17,558 bases of DNA, taken from the NCBI GenBank assembly GCA_009703465.1, contig WLGC01000003.1, positions 1-17,558 on the forward strand, given 5' to 3'. Source of the stretch: Actinomycetota bacterium (GTDB lineage Bacteria; Actinomycetota; Actinomycetes; Actinomycetales; Microbacteriaceae). Position numbers and translations under genes: made by a program. Below, piece after piece: positions 1-7,893 of the stretch (the first letter of the stretch is position 1; each line of letters starts with the position of its first letter). Under the pieces are notes generated by a model. That model was given only the letters and a program-made list of their open reading frames with translations. It searched no databases and was not told the DNA's origin.

Positions 1-1
1 A

Positions 2-391
2 GCCAAAGCCGCTTTAGCTGGCTATTCAGTGGTCAAATCGTGGCTAAAGGCCCCGCGGCCAATTCTTGCTGATGATCTTTTAGCTGAACGATCTCTTGCC
101 GGAGACATGCTTGCCAAGCAAACATTAGTTGAGCGGATATACCTACCGCTGGCCAAAAACTCCCCTGAACTTCGAGAAACGCTTTCGGCATATCTAGAAA
201 GTGGAAGATCTTTAGAATCTACCGCTCGCGAGTTGTTCGTTCATCCAAATACAGTTCGCTATCGACTTAAAAAGATATCCGAGATTATTGGTTGGGATGC
301 CACTGGCTCGAGAGAAGCATTTGTTTTGCAAGTAGCAATGGTTTTGGGATCAATGAGCGATACTGAAAACAGAAAGAAGGCCGCTGAATGA
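2..391 (+). CDS. fasR: PucR-family transcriptional regulator, C-terminal part (FasR-like), 5' truncated by window edge
   Basis: The frame is open from base 2, so only the last ~129 residues are present. They contain the PucR C-terminal helix-turn-helix: a stretch of the type 'TLSAYLESGRSLESTAREL' followed by 'FVHPNTVRYRLKKI', the hallmark of the HTH_30 domain, then a short helix. The stop overlaps the fabD start by 4 bases (ATGA), so the two are translationally coupled. In Streptomyces a PucR-like regulator directly upstream of fabD-fabH-acpP-fabF, FasR, activates that operon. The identical position here makes the same role likely, by inference. The ligand-sensing N-terminus lies outside the window. 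The symbol is assigned by synteny and domain only. Confidence 0.8.
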   Translation, partial: AKAALAGYSVVKSWLKAPRPILADDLLAERSLAGDMLAKQTLVERIYLPLAKNSPELRETLSAYLESGRSLESTARELFVHPNTVRYRLKKISEIIGWDATGSREAFVLQVAMVLGSMSDTENRKKAAE

Positions 392-1314
392 TTGTGATTG
401 TTTGCCCAGGTCAAGGCTCACAAACTCCCGGCTTTTTTACACCGTGGTTAGAGCTGCCAAGCTTTAGAAAATCTATTGAAGCCATGCAAGATGCTTCCGG
501 TGTAGATCTGATTACACACGGAACTATCAGTGACGCTGAAACTATTCGCGATACAGCAATTGCTCAGCCACTGATTGTTGCAGCTGGTGTTGCAACCATG
601 AGTGCACTTCTTGATGGAAAGACTTTAAAAGAATTGGGCATAGCTGGTATTTCTGGACACTCAGTTGGAGAAATAACTGCTGCGGTAGGCGCCGGAATCC
701 TTGATGCCGAAACTGGTATTTGTTTTGTTAACACTCGCGGCCAGGCAATGGCTAAGGCGGCAGCTCTTGAGCCGACTTCAATGGCAGCAATAATCGGCGG
801 CGATCAATCTGAAATTGAAGTTAAGTTAGCCGCGCTGGACCTAGAGCCAGCAAACTACAACGGAGCCGGACAGATTGTTGCCGCCGGGCAAGCGCAGAAG
901 ATCTCTGACCTTCAGGCCGATCCCCCAGCCGGCGCCAGAGTGATTCCGCTGCAGGTGGCTGGCGCTTTCCACACCCGATTTATGCAGCCTGCCGTTGAGG
1001 TTCTGAGTGACTACTCAAAGGGCATCTCGGCTAATGATCCTGAATTGACGCTTTGGAGCAATCAGCAGGGGCAAGTGGTGGCTTCCGGAGATGATTTCAT
1101 AAAGCTAATGGTTTCGCAGATATCTTCGCCGGTTAGATGGGATTACTGCATGAAAGCCATGCTGGATGCTGGAGTGAGCGCCATGATTGAACTTTCACCA
1201 GCCGGAACCCTAGTTGGACTGGCAAAACGGGCCATGCCGGGAGTGGAAACTCTGGCTGTAAAGACCCCAGAAAATCTAGAGCAGGCTTTGTCACTTATCG
1301 ACAAACATCGATAG
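388..1314 (+). CDS. fabD: Malonyl-CoA:ACP transacylase
   Basis: Transfers malonyl from CoA to acyl carrier protein, supplying extender units to cytoplasmic type II fatty acid synthesis. The protein is 308 aa, the usual length (E. coli about 309). It opens with the family motif 'CPGQGSQTPGF' (residues 6-16). The nucleophile motif GHSVGE is at 90-95 (Ser92), the malonyl-binding Arg is in 'NTRGQAM' (Arg117), and the catalytic His is in 'AGAFHTRFM' (His195). The 'NYNGAGQIV' segment (157-164) is the usual core strand. The start overlaps the upstream regulator by 4 bases. It is the first of four consecutive fatty acid synthesis genes, and about 42 bases separate it from fabH. Confidence 0.97.
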   Translation: MIVIVCPGQGSQTPGFFTPWLELPSFRKSIEAMQDASGVDLITHGTISDAETIRDTAIAQPLIVAAGVATMSALLDGKTLKELGIAGISGHSVGEITAAVGAGILDAETGICFVNTRGQAMAKAAALEPTSMAAIIGGDQSEIEVKLAALDLEPANYNGAGQIVAAGQAQKISDLQADPPAGARVIPLQVAGAFHTRFMQPAVEVLSDYSKGISANDPELTLWSNQQGQVVASGDDFIKLMVSQISSPVRWDYCMKAMLDAGVSAMIELSPAGTLVGLAKRAMPGVETLAVKTPENLEQALSLIDKHR

Positions 1315-1324
1315 CCCTTTCCCG

Positions 1325-1334
1325 CTAAATTTAG
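1325..1334. repeat. 10-bp palindrome in the fabD-fabH gap
   Basis: CTAAATTTAG is a perfect palindrome, flanked by short complementary arms CTTTC (1317-1321) and GAAAG (1336-1340). It lies in the 42-base space between fabD and fabH. It could be an operator half-site pair, a weak RNA fold, or chance in AT-rich spacer. Nothing else supports a function. Confidence 0.25.
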
Positions 1335-1356
1335 AGAAAGACGCAAGAAAGGCTTC

Positions 1357-2361
1357 ATGTCGGTTCCAACGCTAAAGCAGTACGAGACGGTGAAATATTC
1401 ACGGATCTACTCTTTGGGCGCAGCCCGAGGCGACTTGACTGTCACCAACGATGATATCGCCGGTCCAATTGATTCAAGCGATGAGTGGATTAGGCAGCGC
1501 ACTGGAATAATTACCCGCAAGCGGGCCAGCGAAAATCTTTCCCTGATGGACATGGCAGTTGCTGCATCCAATGAAGCAATTGAGAAATCAGGAATCAAGC
1601 CTTCAGACATTGGCGCAGTTATCTTTTCAACCATCACCCATCCTTTCCAAACGCCATCTGCGGCAACAATGCTGGCCGACAAGATTGGTGCTAACCCAGC
1701 TCCGGCCTATGACATTTCGGCAGCATGCGCCGGCTACTGCTATGGCATCGCACAAGCTGATGCACTGATTAGATCTGGTGTGGCTAAGTATGTGCTTGTT
1801 GTCGGGGGCGAAAAGCTTTCTGATTTCATTGACCCAACCGATAGAACAATTTCCTTTTTGCTAGGTGACGGAGCAGGGGCAGCAATTGTTGGCCCTTCTG
1901 ATACGCCAGGTATTAGTCCATCTGTCTGGGGTTCGGATGGCTCGCACTGGGACTCGGTTGGCATGACCGCCTCGCTGCTTGACTTTAGAGATGGTGAGCA
2001 GAGTTGGCCGACATTGCGCCAGGAGGGCCTAACAGTTTTTAAGTGGGCGGTATGGGAAATGGTAAAGGTTGCCCGTCAGGCTCTAGAGGTTGCCGGTATC
2101 AAAGCCGAGGATCTATCAGCGTTGGTGACTCACCAGGCCAACATAAGAATTATTGATGAGCTAGCCAAGCAGCTGGATCTGCCCGAGCACGTAGTTATCG
2201 CCCGAGACATTGTGAATACCGGAAACACCTCGGCGGCCTCGATTCCACTGGCTATGCATGCCCTGCTGGCATCAGGCGAGGTGAAATCTGGTGGCTTAGC
2301 CCTTCAGATTGGCTTCGGCGCAGGGCTGGCCTTCGGCGCCCAAGTAGTTGTACTGCCCTAA
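1357..2361 (+). CDS. fabH: Beta-ketoacyl-ACP synthase III (KAS III)
   Basis: Condenses an acyl-CoA primer with malonyl-ACP to begin fatty acid chains. The protein is 334 aa. The thiolase-fold catalytic triad is complete: Cys124 in 'DISAACAGYCYGI', His259 in 'VTHQAN' and Asn290 in 'NTGNTSAASIP'. 'SSDEWIRQRTGI' near residue 40 is the family N-terminal signature, and the protein ends in a typical glycine-rich 'GFGAGLAFGAQVV'. An AAAGG Shine-Dalgarno precedes the ATG by about 6 bases. The 5' extension of about 15 residues before the core is common in actinobacterial FabH. Actinobacterial enzymes often accept branched primers, but the primer preference cannot be read here. Confidence 0.96.
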   Translation: MSVPTLKQYETVKYSRIYSLGAARGDLTVTNDDIAGPIDSSDEWIRQRTGIITRKRASENLSLMDMAVAASNEAIEKSGIKPSDIGAVIFSTITHPFQTPSAATMLADKIGANPAPAYDISAACAGYCYGIAQADALIRSGVAKYVLVVGGEKLSDFIDPTDRTISFLLGDGAGAAIVGPSDTPGISPSVWGSDGSHWDSVGMTASLLDFRDGEQSWPTLRQEGLTVFKWAVWEMVKVARQALEVAGIKAEDLSALVTHQANIRIIDELAKQLDLPEHVVIARDIVNTGNTSAASIPLAMHALLASGEVKSGGLALQIGFGAGLAFGAQVVVLP

Positions 2362-2381
2362 AATTGTAAATAAACCAAAAT

Positions 2382-2388
2382 AAGGAGA
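2382..2388 (+). promoter_or_regulatory. Strong ribosome binding site for acpP
   Basis: AAGGAGA lies 7 bases before the acpP ATG. It is the best plus-strand Shine-Dalgarno in the window, as expected for acyl carrier protein, which is among the most abundant proteins in bacteria. Confidence 0.8.
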
Positions 2389-2395
2389 AACACCG

Positions 2396-2641
2396 ATGGC
2401 ACTTTCACAGAGCGAAGTTCTTGCAGGTCTCGCAGAGATCGTTAACGATGAAACAGGTATTGCAGCTGAGGCTGTTCAGCTTGAGAAGTCATTCACCGAC
2501 GATCTAGATATTGATTCAATTTCAATGATGACCATCGTGGTAAATGCCGAAGACAAATTTGGCGTAAAGATTCCAGACGATGAGGTCAAGAACCTAATTA
2601 CCGTGGGTGACGCAGTTAACTACATCACCAACGCACAGTAA
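2396..2641 (+). CDS. acpP: Acyl carrier protein
   Basis: Small acidic carrier (81 aa) that holds growing acyl chains on a 4'-phosphopantetheine arm. The attachment site is Ser41 in 'DDLDIDSISMMTIV'. The usual motif is DSL, so the residue after Ser is Ile rather than Leu, a conservative change. The rest has the normal four-helix pattern with acidic recognition helix II ('NAEDKFGVKIPDDEV'). It lies between fabH and fabF in the standard actinobacterial order, with a strong ribosome binding site. Confidence 0.96.
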   Translation: MALSQSEVLAGLAEIVNDETGIAAEAVQLEKSFTDDLDIDSISMMTIVVNAEDKFGVKIPDDEVKNLITVGDAVNYITNAQ

Positions 2642-2654
2642 TCAGCCCTAAACC

Positions 2655-3896
2655 ATGTCACATAAAGTCGTTGTCACCGGAATTGGGGCCACCACCCCAC
2701 TCGGTGGTGACGCCAAAACTTCCTGGACGGCCCTCTTGGCTGGTGAGTCAGGAATATCAAGCATTCAGCACGACTGGTTCGCTAAATACGAGCTGCCAGT
2801 AACTTTTGCCGGTCAAGCTAAAGTCCCAGCCGCCGAGGTGCTCAGCCCGCAGGAAGTAAAACGTCTTGATCCATCAAGCCAATTTGCACTTGTTGCAGCC
2901 AGAGAAGCTTGGGCCGATGCAGGGGCTCCCGAGGTTGCGCCCGAGCGTTTAGCCGTTGAATTTGCAACCGGCATCGGTGGCGTTTGGACACTGCTGGATG
3001 CCTATGATGCACTCAAAGAAAAAGGTCCGCGCCGAGTTCTGCCGATGACAATTCCGATGCTGATGCCAAACGGACCAGCTGCTGCTATCGGTATGGAGAT
3101 TTCAGCCAGAGGCGGAGTTAGAACTGCGGTTTCTGCCTGTGCTTCGAGCACCGAGGCTGTTGCCAATGCAATTGCTCGCTTGCAATCAGGAGAGCTTGAT
3201 GTTGTGGTTGCCGGAGGTTGCGAGGCTGGAATACATCCCCTGCCGCTTGCTGCCTTTGCGGCCATGCACGCGCTGTCAAGACGTAATAATGATCCAGCAG
3301 GAGCGTCAAGACCCTACGACAAAGATCGCGACGGGTTTGTCATGGGCGAAGGTGCCGGAGTTCTAGTTTTAGAAACTGAGGCCCATGCCAAAGCGCGCGG
3401 AGCAAAAATTTATGCAGAGCTAGCTGGCGGTGCCGTCACCTCTGATGCTCATCACATCACCGCTCCAGATCCTGGGGGAACCGGAGCAGCTCGTGCTGTG
3501 AAAGCAGCCCTAAAGCAAGCAAATGCCAAGCCAGAGGACGTCGCTCACATTAACGCTCACGCCACCTCAACACCTGTTGGCGACATTGCTGAGTACAAAG
3601 CATTGCTTAGAGTATTTGGTGATCATCTTGCGAACATTCCAATTTCTGCAACCAAATCATCCACCGGACACCTGCTTGGTGGGGCTGGCGCGATAGAGGC
3701 AATCTTCACGGTGCTAGCAATCCACGAGCGCCTAGCTCCGCCAACTATTAATCTTGAAAACCAAGACGAGGAAATTCCACTTGATGTGGTTACCTCTCCA
3801 AGGAAGCTTTCTGATGGTTCGATCCTGGCAATCAGCACATCATTCGGATTCGGTGGTCACAACGCCGTTATCGCCTTCCGCAGTTACCAGGGCTGA
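2655..3896 (+). CDS. fabF: Beta-ketoacyl-ACP synthase II (KAS II)
   Basis: Elongating condensing enzyme of type II fatty acid synthesis. At 413 aa it matches E. coli FabF in length. The Cys-His-His set is present: Cys162 in 'VSACASSTEAVANAI', His302 in 'INAHATSTPVGD' and His339 in 'KSSTGHLLGGAGAIE', with Lys334 also conserved. The C-terminal 'TSFGFGGHNAV' loop is typical of the family. It begins 13 bases after acpP and is probably in the same transcript. The gene ends with TGA just 4 bases before the thymidine kinase start. Confidence 0.97.
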   Translation: MSHKVVVTGIGATTPLGGDAKTSWTALLAGESGISSIQHDWFAKYELPVTFAGQAKVPAAEVLSPQEVKRLDPSSQFALVAAREAWADAGAPEVAPERLAVEFATGIGGVWTLLDAYDALKEKGPRRVLPMTIPMLMPNGPAAAIGMEISARGGVRTAVSACASSTEAVANAIARLQSGELDVVVAGGCEAGIHPLPLAAFAAMHALSRRNNDPAGASRPYDKDRDGFVMGEGAGVLVLETEAHAKARGAKIYAELAGGAVTSDAHHITAPDPGGTGAARAVKAALKQANAKPEDVAHINAHATSTPVGDIAEYKALLRVFGDHLANIPISATKSSTGHLLGGAGAIEAIFTVLAIHERLAPPTINLENQDEEIPLDVVTSPRKLSDGSILAISTSFGFGGHNAVIAFRSYQG

Positions 3897-3900
3897 TTAA

Positions 3901-4503
3901 TTGAGCAAGCTCTACTTCCGTCACGGAGCCATGAACAGCGGTAAAAGTACCGCTTTGCTTCAGGCTGCCCACAACTACGAGGAGCGCGCTCAACATGTTC
4001 TACTGGCCAAACCAGCAATTGACGTAAAGGGCGAAAAGGCAATAACTAGCCGACTGGGCGTTGATCGCGACGTTGACTTTCTAATAACACCAGAACTAAA
4101 TCTCAGAGTGGAGTTTGCTCGCCGAGTGAATGAGTTCCTAAAAGCCACTGGCAATTCGATTGCCTGCCTTTTAATTGACGAGGCCCAGTTTCTAACTCGC
4201 GAACAAGTTGACCAGGCTTTAGAAATTGCAGTGCTCGACAACGTTCCAGTCTTGGCCTATGGCATTCGCACCGATTTTCTAACCAACGGTTTTCCCGGTT
4301 CGCTGCGACTTCTAGAAATAGCGCACTCACTCGAAGAGCTCAAGACCATTTGCCGCTGTGGCCGAAAAGCTATGTTCAATGCGCGCAAGATGGACAATGA
4401 ATTTGTTTTTGACGGTGAACAGGTTGCTATAGATGGGGTTCACGTAACCTATGAATCACTTTGCCCGTCATGCTATTTCCAAGAGAAAAGTATGAATTCC
4501 TAA
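3901..4503 (+). CDS. tdk: Thymidine kinase, TK1 family (TTG start)
   Basis: Phosphorylates thymidine to dTMP with ATP for DNA precursor salvage in the cytoplasm. The protein is 200 aa. The N-terminus 'KLYFRHGAMNSGKST' carries the P-loop (residues 9-17), and Walker B with the catalytic acid is 'LLIDEAQF' (Asp93-Glu94). Four zinc-binding cysteines are Cys151, Cys153, Cys188 and Cys191, and 'YGIRTDF' (120-126) is the conserved lasso-domain entry. The start is TTG: an in-frame TAA directly precedes it, and the family N-terminus begins exactly there. No clear Shine-Dalgarno is visible, so translation probably relies on coupling to fabF, which ends 4 bases upstream. It is likely the last gene of the fab transcript. 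Confidence 0.95.
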   Translation: MSKLYFRHGAMNSGKSTALLQAAHNYEERAQHVLLAKPAIDVKGEKAITSRLGVDRDVDFLITPELNLRVEFARRVNEFLKATGNSIACLLIDEAQFLTREQVDQALEIAVLDNVPVLAYGIRTDFLTNGFPGSLRLLEIAHSLEELKTICRCGRKAMFNARKMDNEFVFDGEQVAIDGVHVTYESLCPSCYFQEKSMNS

Positions 4504-4514
4504 AAAATTAGGAT
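4497..4514. terminator. Possible small bidirectional hairpin over two convergent stop codons
   Basis: TCCTAA (4498-4503) and TTAGGA (4508-4513) form a perfect 6-bp stem around AAAA. The left arm contains the tdk TAA and the right arm contains the stop of the opposing gene. It is the only structure in the 4-base gap and could end transcription weakly in both directions. There is no long T-run and the stem is short. Confidence 0.3.
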
Positions 4515-5110
4515 TTAGTTCTCACAGGTCTCTTAGTTGCCGCAGGCTTCTTTACACCACCAGTCTCAGCCTTAGCTAATTTCTTTAGCAGCTTTACCTC
4601 GGATTTGTGCAGATCGCCAATGTAGTCCATCACCGCAAAGAGAACTCCAGAAACCACGAAGACTAGGTGAATGACAATTCGATAAATTGTCCCCTCGCCC
4701 ACTTTCTCAACACCCTTAAGCGCAATGAAGTCCTTTAGAAGCTCGATGACTGAGATAGCAACCAGTGAGCCAATTAGCTTCATCTTTAGCCCAGAGAAAT
4801 CAATGGTCCCCATCCAGTGTGGGCGATCAACCGAATCATGTGCTTCTTCGATTCGCGAAACAAAATTCTCATAGCCCGCGAAGATAACAATCAAAATCAG
4901 ATTTGCTAGTAGAACTAGATCAAGTAGAGCTAGTAGCTCAAGAATAAAATCACTGCTGTTCCCGTTTACGGTTTTGCCAACAAGATTTACGAACTCCGCT
5001 ACAAACCGGTAGAGCACCAGACCCAAAACTCCAACTAAACCTAAGTAAAGCGGCGCAAGAATCCAACGGGATTGAAAAAGAATCTTTTCTAGGTAGTGGC
5101 TAATCTTCAT
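4508..5110 (-). CDS. YqhA family (UPF0114) integral membrane protein
   Basis: This 200-aa protein has about four hydrophobic segments near residues 18-39, 58-80, 110-130 and 143-165. The family signature 'ANLILIVIFAGYENFVSRI' is at about 69-87, and 'MKISHYLEKILFQSRW' at the N-terminus matches the YqhA start. The last ~20 residues are rich in Lys, Arg, Pro and Thr and probably lie in the cytoplasm. The molecular function of the family is not established. It follows the symporter-family gene by 17 bases on the same strand and is probably the last gene of the fadD transcript. Family membership is confident; the role is unknown. Confidence 0.85.
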   Translation of the reverse strand: MKISHYLEKILFQSRWILAPLYLGLVGVLGLVLYRFVAEFVNLVGKTVNGNSSDFILELLALLDLVLLANLILIVIFAGYENFVSRIEEAHDSVDRPHWMGTIDFSGLKMKLIGSLVAISVIELLKDFIALKGVEKVGEGTIYRIVIHLVFVVSGVLFAVMDYIGDLHKSEVKLLKKLAKAETGGVKKPAATKRPVRTKS

Positions 5111-5127
5111 TCTTTCAATCTAAACCA

Positions 5128-6099
5128 TTAGAGAAGATTTGGAATCTTCTGCTCATCTGCCACGTTCGCCCGTCTAAACCAGAAGGTAACCAGGGTCGAG
5201 ATAATCACAATAAACAGTGAGTAAAGAGCTGGAATTAGCAGGATTTGGTCAATCTTTTCATTTCCCTGGAAGGTCACCATGATGATTGCAATTGCTAGCG
5301 GCCCGTTTTGAATTCCAGTCTCTAGCGAAATAGTTCTGGCGTTGGCTGGGTGAACCCTCAACGCCTTGGTAATTAGGTAGGCAATGGTTATTCCAAAAAG
5401 CCCAAGCCCAATTGCTACTACATAGGTCTGCCAGTTTGTGCTGGTAAGAAGTGCCCAGTTTCTCGGTACCCAGGTGGCCATTAGGAAGACTATGAAGAAC
5501 AGACCAAAGAAACCGCCCATCAACTCCAGAATTGCGCCGACGTTGGCGCTGTAGCGCCTAATTAGCATTCCAAGCACAACCGGCACCAAGAGAATTACCA
5601 GTGTCAAAATGATGTTTCTGGTAGGAATTTGCGCCTCTGGATTATCAGCCAGCAAAATGCCACCGTAGATTGTCAGCATCAACGGGGTCATAATGATTGC
5701 CCACAATGTTGAGTTTGCTGTCATCATGACGCTCAAAGCTAGATTTCCCTTTGAGAAGTAAGTAAAGATGTTAGATGTTGTTCCAGCCGGTACCGCTCCC
5801 ATCAAAAGAGCACCGATAGCAATAAATGGAACATTTGGATCATCTGGCAACATTTGGAATAAAAGTGTCGAGACAAGCACAAAGGCTAGCAGCGGCATGA
5901 TTCCAAATTGAGTCAGCCAGCCAATCACCAATCCAGCGGGGCGCTTAATTGCTAACTTGAAATCTCTTGGGGTAAGGCCTGCGCCTAGACCAAACATAAT
6001 CACAAAGACAAGGGCTGCTAAAAGTGCCTCTTCGAACGGGGTGACGACTGTTGGTTCGTTAGCTGTTTCAGCAAGAATGTTTATGGCGCGGTTAAACAT
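5128..6099 (-). CDS. Bile acid:sodium symporter family (BASS) transporter
   Basis: An inner membrane protein of 323 aa with about nine to ten hydrophobic helices. Family motifs are 'MFGLGAGLTPRDF' (35-47), 'GAVPAGTTSNIFTYFSKGN' (101-119) and the sodium- and substrate-site motif 'ETGIQN' (260-265). Despite the name, bacterial members move various organic anions such as keto acids or pantoate, so the substrate cannot be named. It starts 2 bases downstream of the acyl-CoA ligase stop and is certainly co-transcribed with it. That pairing suggests an organic or fatty acid-related substrate, which is inference only. Confidence 0.88.
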   Translation of the reverse strand: MFNRAINILAETANEPTVVTPFEEALLAALVFVIMFGLGAGLTPRDFKLAIKRPAGLVIGWLTQFGIMPLLAFVLVSTLLFQMLPDDPNVPFIAIGALLMGAVPAGTTSNIFTYFSKGNLALSVMMTANSTLWAIIMTPLMLTIYGGILLADNPEAQIPTRNIILTLVILLVPVVLGMLIRRYSANVGAILELMGGFFGLFFIVFLMATWVPRNWALLTSTNWQTYVVAIGLGLFGITIAYLITKALRVHPANARTISLETGIQNGPLAIAIIMVTFQGNEKIDQILLIPALYSLFIVIISTLVTFWFRRANVADEQKIPNLL

Positions 6100-6101
6100 G
6101 A

Positions 6102-7820
6102 TTAGGCCTTCTTTCTCGAGATAGAAGAAATCTCCTGAGCACGCAGTTCTCTACGCAGTATTTTTCCAATTGGGCTCTTTGGTAGCTCACTGACAAATTC
6201 AACCGAACTTGGCACCTTATAGGCCGCAAGGTTCTCACGGCAGTGTGCAATTACAGTAGCTTCGTTGGTCTTGTTTAGTTCAGCAACGACAAAGGCTTTC
6301 ACTTTCTCACCACCTTGGCTTTCAGGAACTCCAATGACGCCAACTTCTTGAATTCCATCAATTGCGGCAATCTGTTCTTCAACCTCATTTGGATAAACGT
6401 TGAAACCGGACACCAAGATCATGTCCTTCTTTCGATCAACAATGGTGAAGTACCCATCGGTGTCCATGGTGGCTATGTCACCGGTGCTTAGCCAACCGCC
6501 TTTTAATGTGGCAGCGGATTCATCTGGTTGATTCCAGTAACCCTGCATCACCTGTGGGCCCTTGGCAAGAATTTCACCAGGCTCACCAGCTGCAGCGTCT
6601 TTGCCTTTTTCGGTGACGAGCTTGATTTCAGTAGACGGCACCGGGATACCGATAGTTCCATCCTTGCCTTTGCCGCCAAGTGGATTGAAGGTAAGCACCG
6701 GTGCTGACTCAGTTAATCCGTAACCCTCAACAATTGGGGTCCCGGTAACTTTTCTCCATCGCTCTGAAACTGAGGCGTGCAATGCCATTCCGCCTGCAGC
6801 CGATGCTCTTAAATTCTTTGGTGGACTATCGATAAACCAGCGCTCATTTAGCAAAGCATTGAAAAGAGTATTTACACCGGTCATCCAGGTCACTTTGTAG
6901 TTCTCAAATACTCTCTTGAGGTTGCTAGGCGGGCGCGGTGATGGAACCAAAAGGTTCTTGGCACCTATGTGGAAAAAGCCAAGCAGATTCACAGTGAAAG
7001 CAAAGATGTGATACAACGGCAAGGCGGTGACAACAATCTCTTTACCTGGACGCATGTAATCTCCACACATCGAAATCATTTGCAAGGTGTTGGTGGACAG
7101 ATTCCCGTGCGAAAGCATTGCTCCCTTAGAAACCCCTGTAGTACCTCCGGTGTACTGCAACGCAGCTAGCGAAGTTGAATCCAAGCCCTTCAGGTAGGCA
7201 TCCAATGATCCTGATTTTTGCGTCTTTGCCCCAAGAGCTAGTGCATCTTTGAAGGTGGTGTGGGTAAAGCCAATTTTTGGAAGGCTGCGACTCCAGAATT
7301 TTTGGGTCACGCGGATTACTCCCCCAACAACTGCTGGGAAGTACTCAGAGATCTTTACCGTGACGATATTCTTGATTTGAGTTTTTGGCAGCACTGCCGC
7401 AACCCGGTCAGCAAACATATCAATAACAACTAGAGCTTTTGCTCCAGAGTCAGAGAACTGGTGAATCATTTCACTGGCTGTGTAGAGAGGGTTTGTGTTA
7501 ACCAGCACACAACCTGCTTTCAGGATTCCAAAAGCCACGATTGGATAACTCAAACAGTTCGGCATCTGGACAGCAACGCGGTCTCCTGCGGAGAGTTTTA
7601 GTGTTTCTCTCAGGTAACTGGCGAACTGGTCAGAGAGTTTATCCACCTGAGCATATGTCAATGAGCCATTCATGCCATTAGGCATTACCTGGGTGAAGGC
7701 TGTGGTTTTCGAATACTTAGCTGCAGCCGCTCTAATGAGAGCTGGAAGAGTCTCTGGGGCTCCGCCTACCTCGTGAGGAACTTCTGATGGGTAACTTGCA
7801 AGCCAGGGACGATCTTTCAT
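6102..7820 (-). CDS. fadD: Long-chain fatty acid-CoA ligase (FadD-like)
   Basis: An ANL-superfamily adenylating enzyme that activates fatty acids with ATP and CoA. From the ATG at 7820 it has 572 aa. Motifs in order are the P-loop 'YTGGTTGVSKG' (223-233), 'GYGLTES' (366-372), 'STGD' with the hinge 'VDRKKDMILVSGFNVYP', and the catalytic Lys in 'SPIGKILRREL' (Lys553). An alternative GTG at 7844 would add 8 residues. ATG 7820 is preferred because GAGAGAG sits 5 bases upstream of it, whereas the GTG is buried in a large dyad with no ribosome binding site. It is the first gene of a probable operon with the BASS transporter and YqhA. The chain-length preference is unknown. Confidence 0.92.
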   Translation of the reverse strand: MKDRPWLASYPSEVPHEVGGAPETLPALIRAAAAKYSKTTAFTQVMPNGMNGSLTYAQVDKLSDQFASYLRETLKLSAGDRVAVQMPNCLSYPIVAFGILKAGCVLVNTNPLYTASEMIHQFSDSGAKALVVIDMFADRVAAVLPKTQIKNIVTVKISEYFPAVVGGVIRVTQKFWSRSLPKIGFTHTTFKDALALGAKTQKSGSLDAYLKGLDSTSLAALQYTGGTTGVSKGAMLSHGNLSTNTLQMISMCGDYMRPGKEIVVTALPLYHIFAFTVNLLGFFHIGAKNLLVPSPRPPSNLKRVFENYKVTWMTGVNTLFNALLNERWFIDSPPKNLRASAAGGMALHASVSERWRKVTGTPIVEGYGLTESAPVLTFNPLGGKGKDGTIGIPVPSTEIKLVTEKGKDAAAGEPGEILAKGPQVMQGYWNQPDESAATLKGGWLSTGDIATMDTDGYFTIVDRKKDMILVSGFNVYPNEVEEQIAAIDGIQEVGVIGVPESQGGEKVKAFVVAELNKTNEATVIAHCRENLAAYKVPSSVEFVSELPKSPIGKILRRELRAQEISSISRKKA

Positions 7821-7825
7821 AACCA

Positions 7826-7832
7826 CTCTCTC
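7826..7832 (-). promoter_or_regulatory. Ribosome binding site choosing the fadD start
   Basis: On the minus strand GAGAGAG lies 5 bases before the ATG at 7820 and directly after the foot of the leader dyad. It supports ATG 7820 over GTG 7844. Confidence 0.55.
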
Positions 7833-7875
7833 GGTGAAATCCACAGTCGGCGCTCACCGACATTGGAGTTTCACC
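7833..7875 (-). promoter_or_regulatory. Large dyad / leader hairpin upstream of fadD
   Basis: A 43-base near-perfect inverted repeat. 7833-7839 pairs with 7869-7875 (GGTGAAA/TTTCACC), then 7840-7843 pairs with 7864-7867, then 7846-7850 pairs with 7857-7861 (GTCGG/CCGAC). This gives 16 base pairs with one bulged base, a 2x2 internal loop and a 6-base loop. It ends immediately before the fadD ribosome binding site. It may be a double operator for a repressor or an RNA hairpin controlling translation; the sequence alone cannot decide. Confidence 0.6.
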
Positions 7876-7893
7876 AAGCCTAACTAACTGAGA

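Noticed and set aside
29..391. A complete 120-residue regulator starting at GTG 29
   Set aside because: The frame is open upstream to base 2 and PucR regulators are much longer; this is only the C-terminal part.
3002..3366. Overlapping open frames opposite and within fabF
   Set aside because: They lie within the fabF coding frame, have no homology-like motifs and no ribosome binding sites; they are shadows of fabF codon use.
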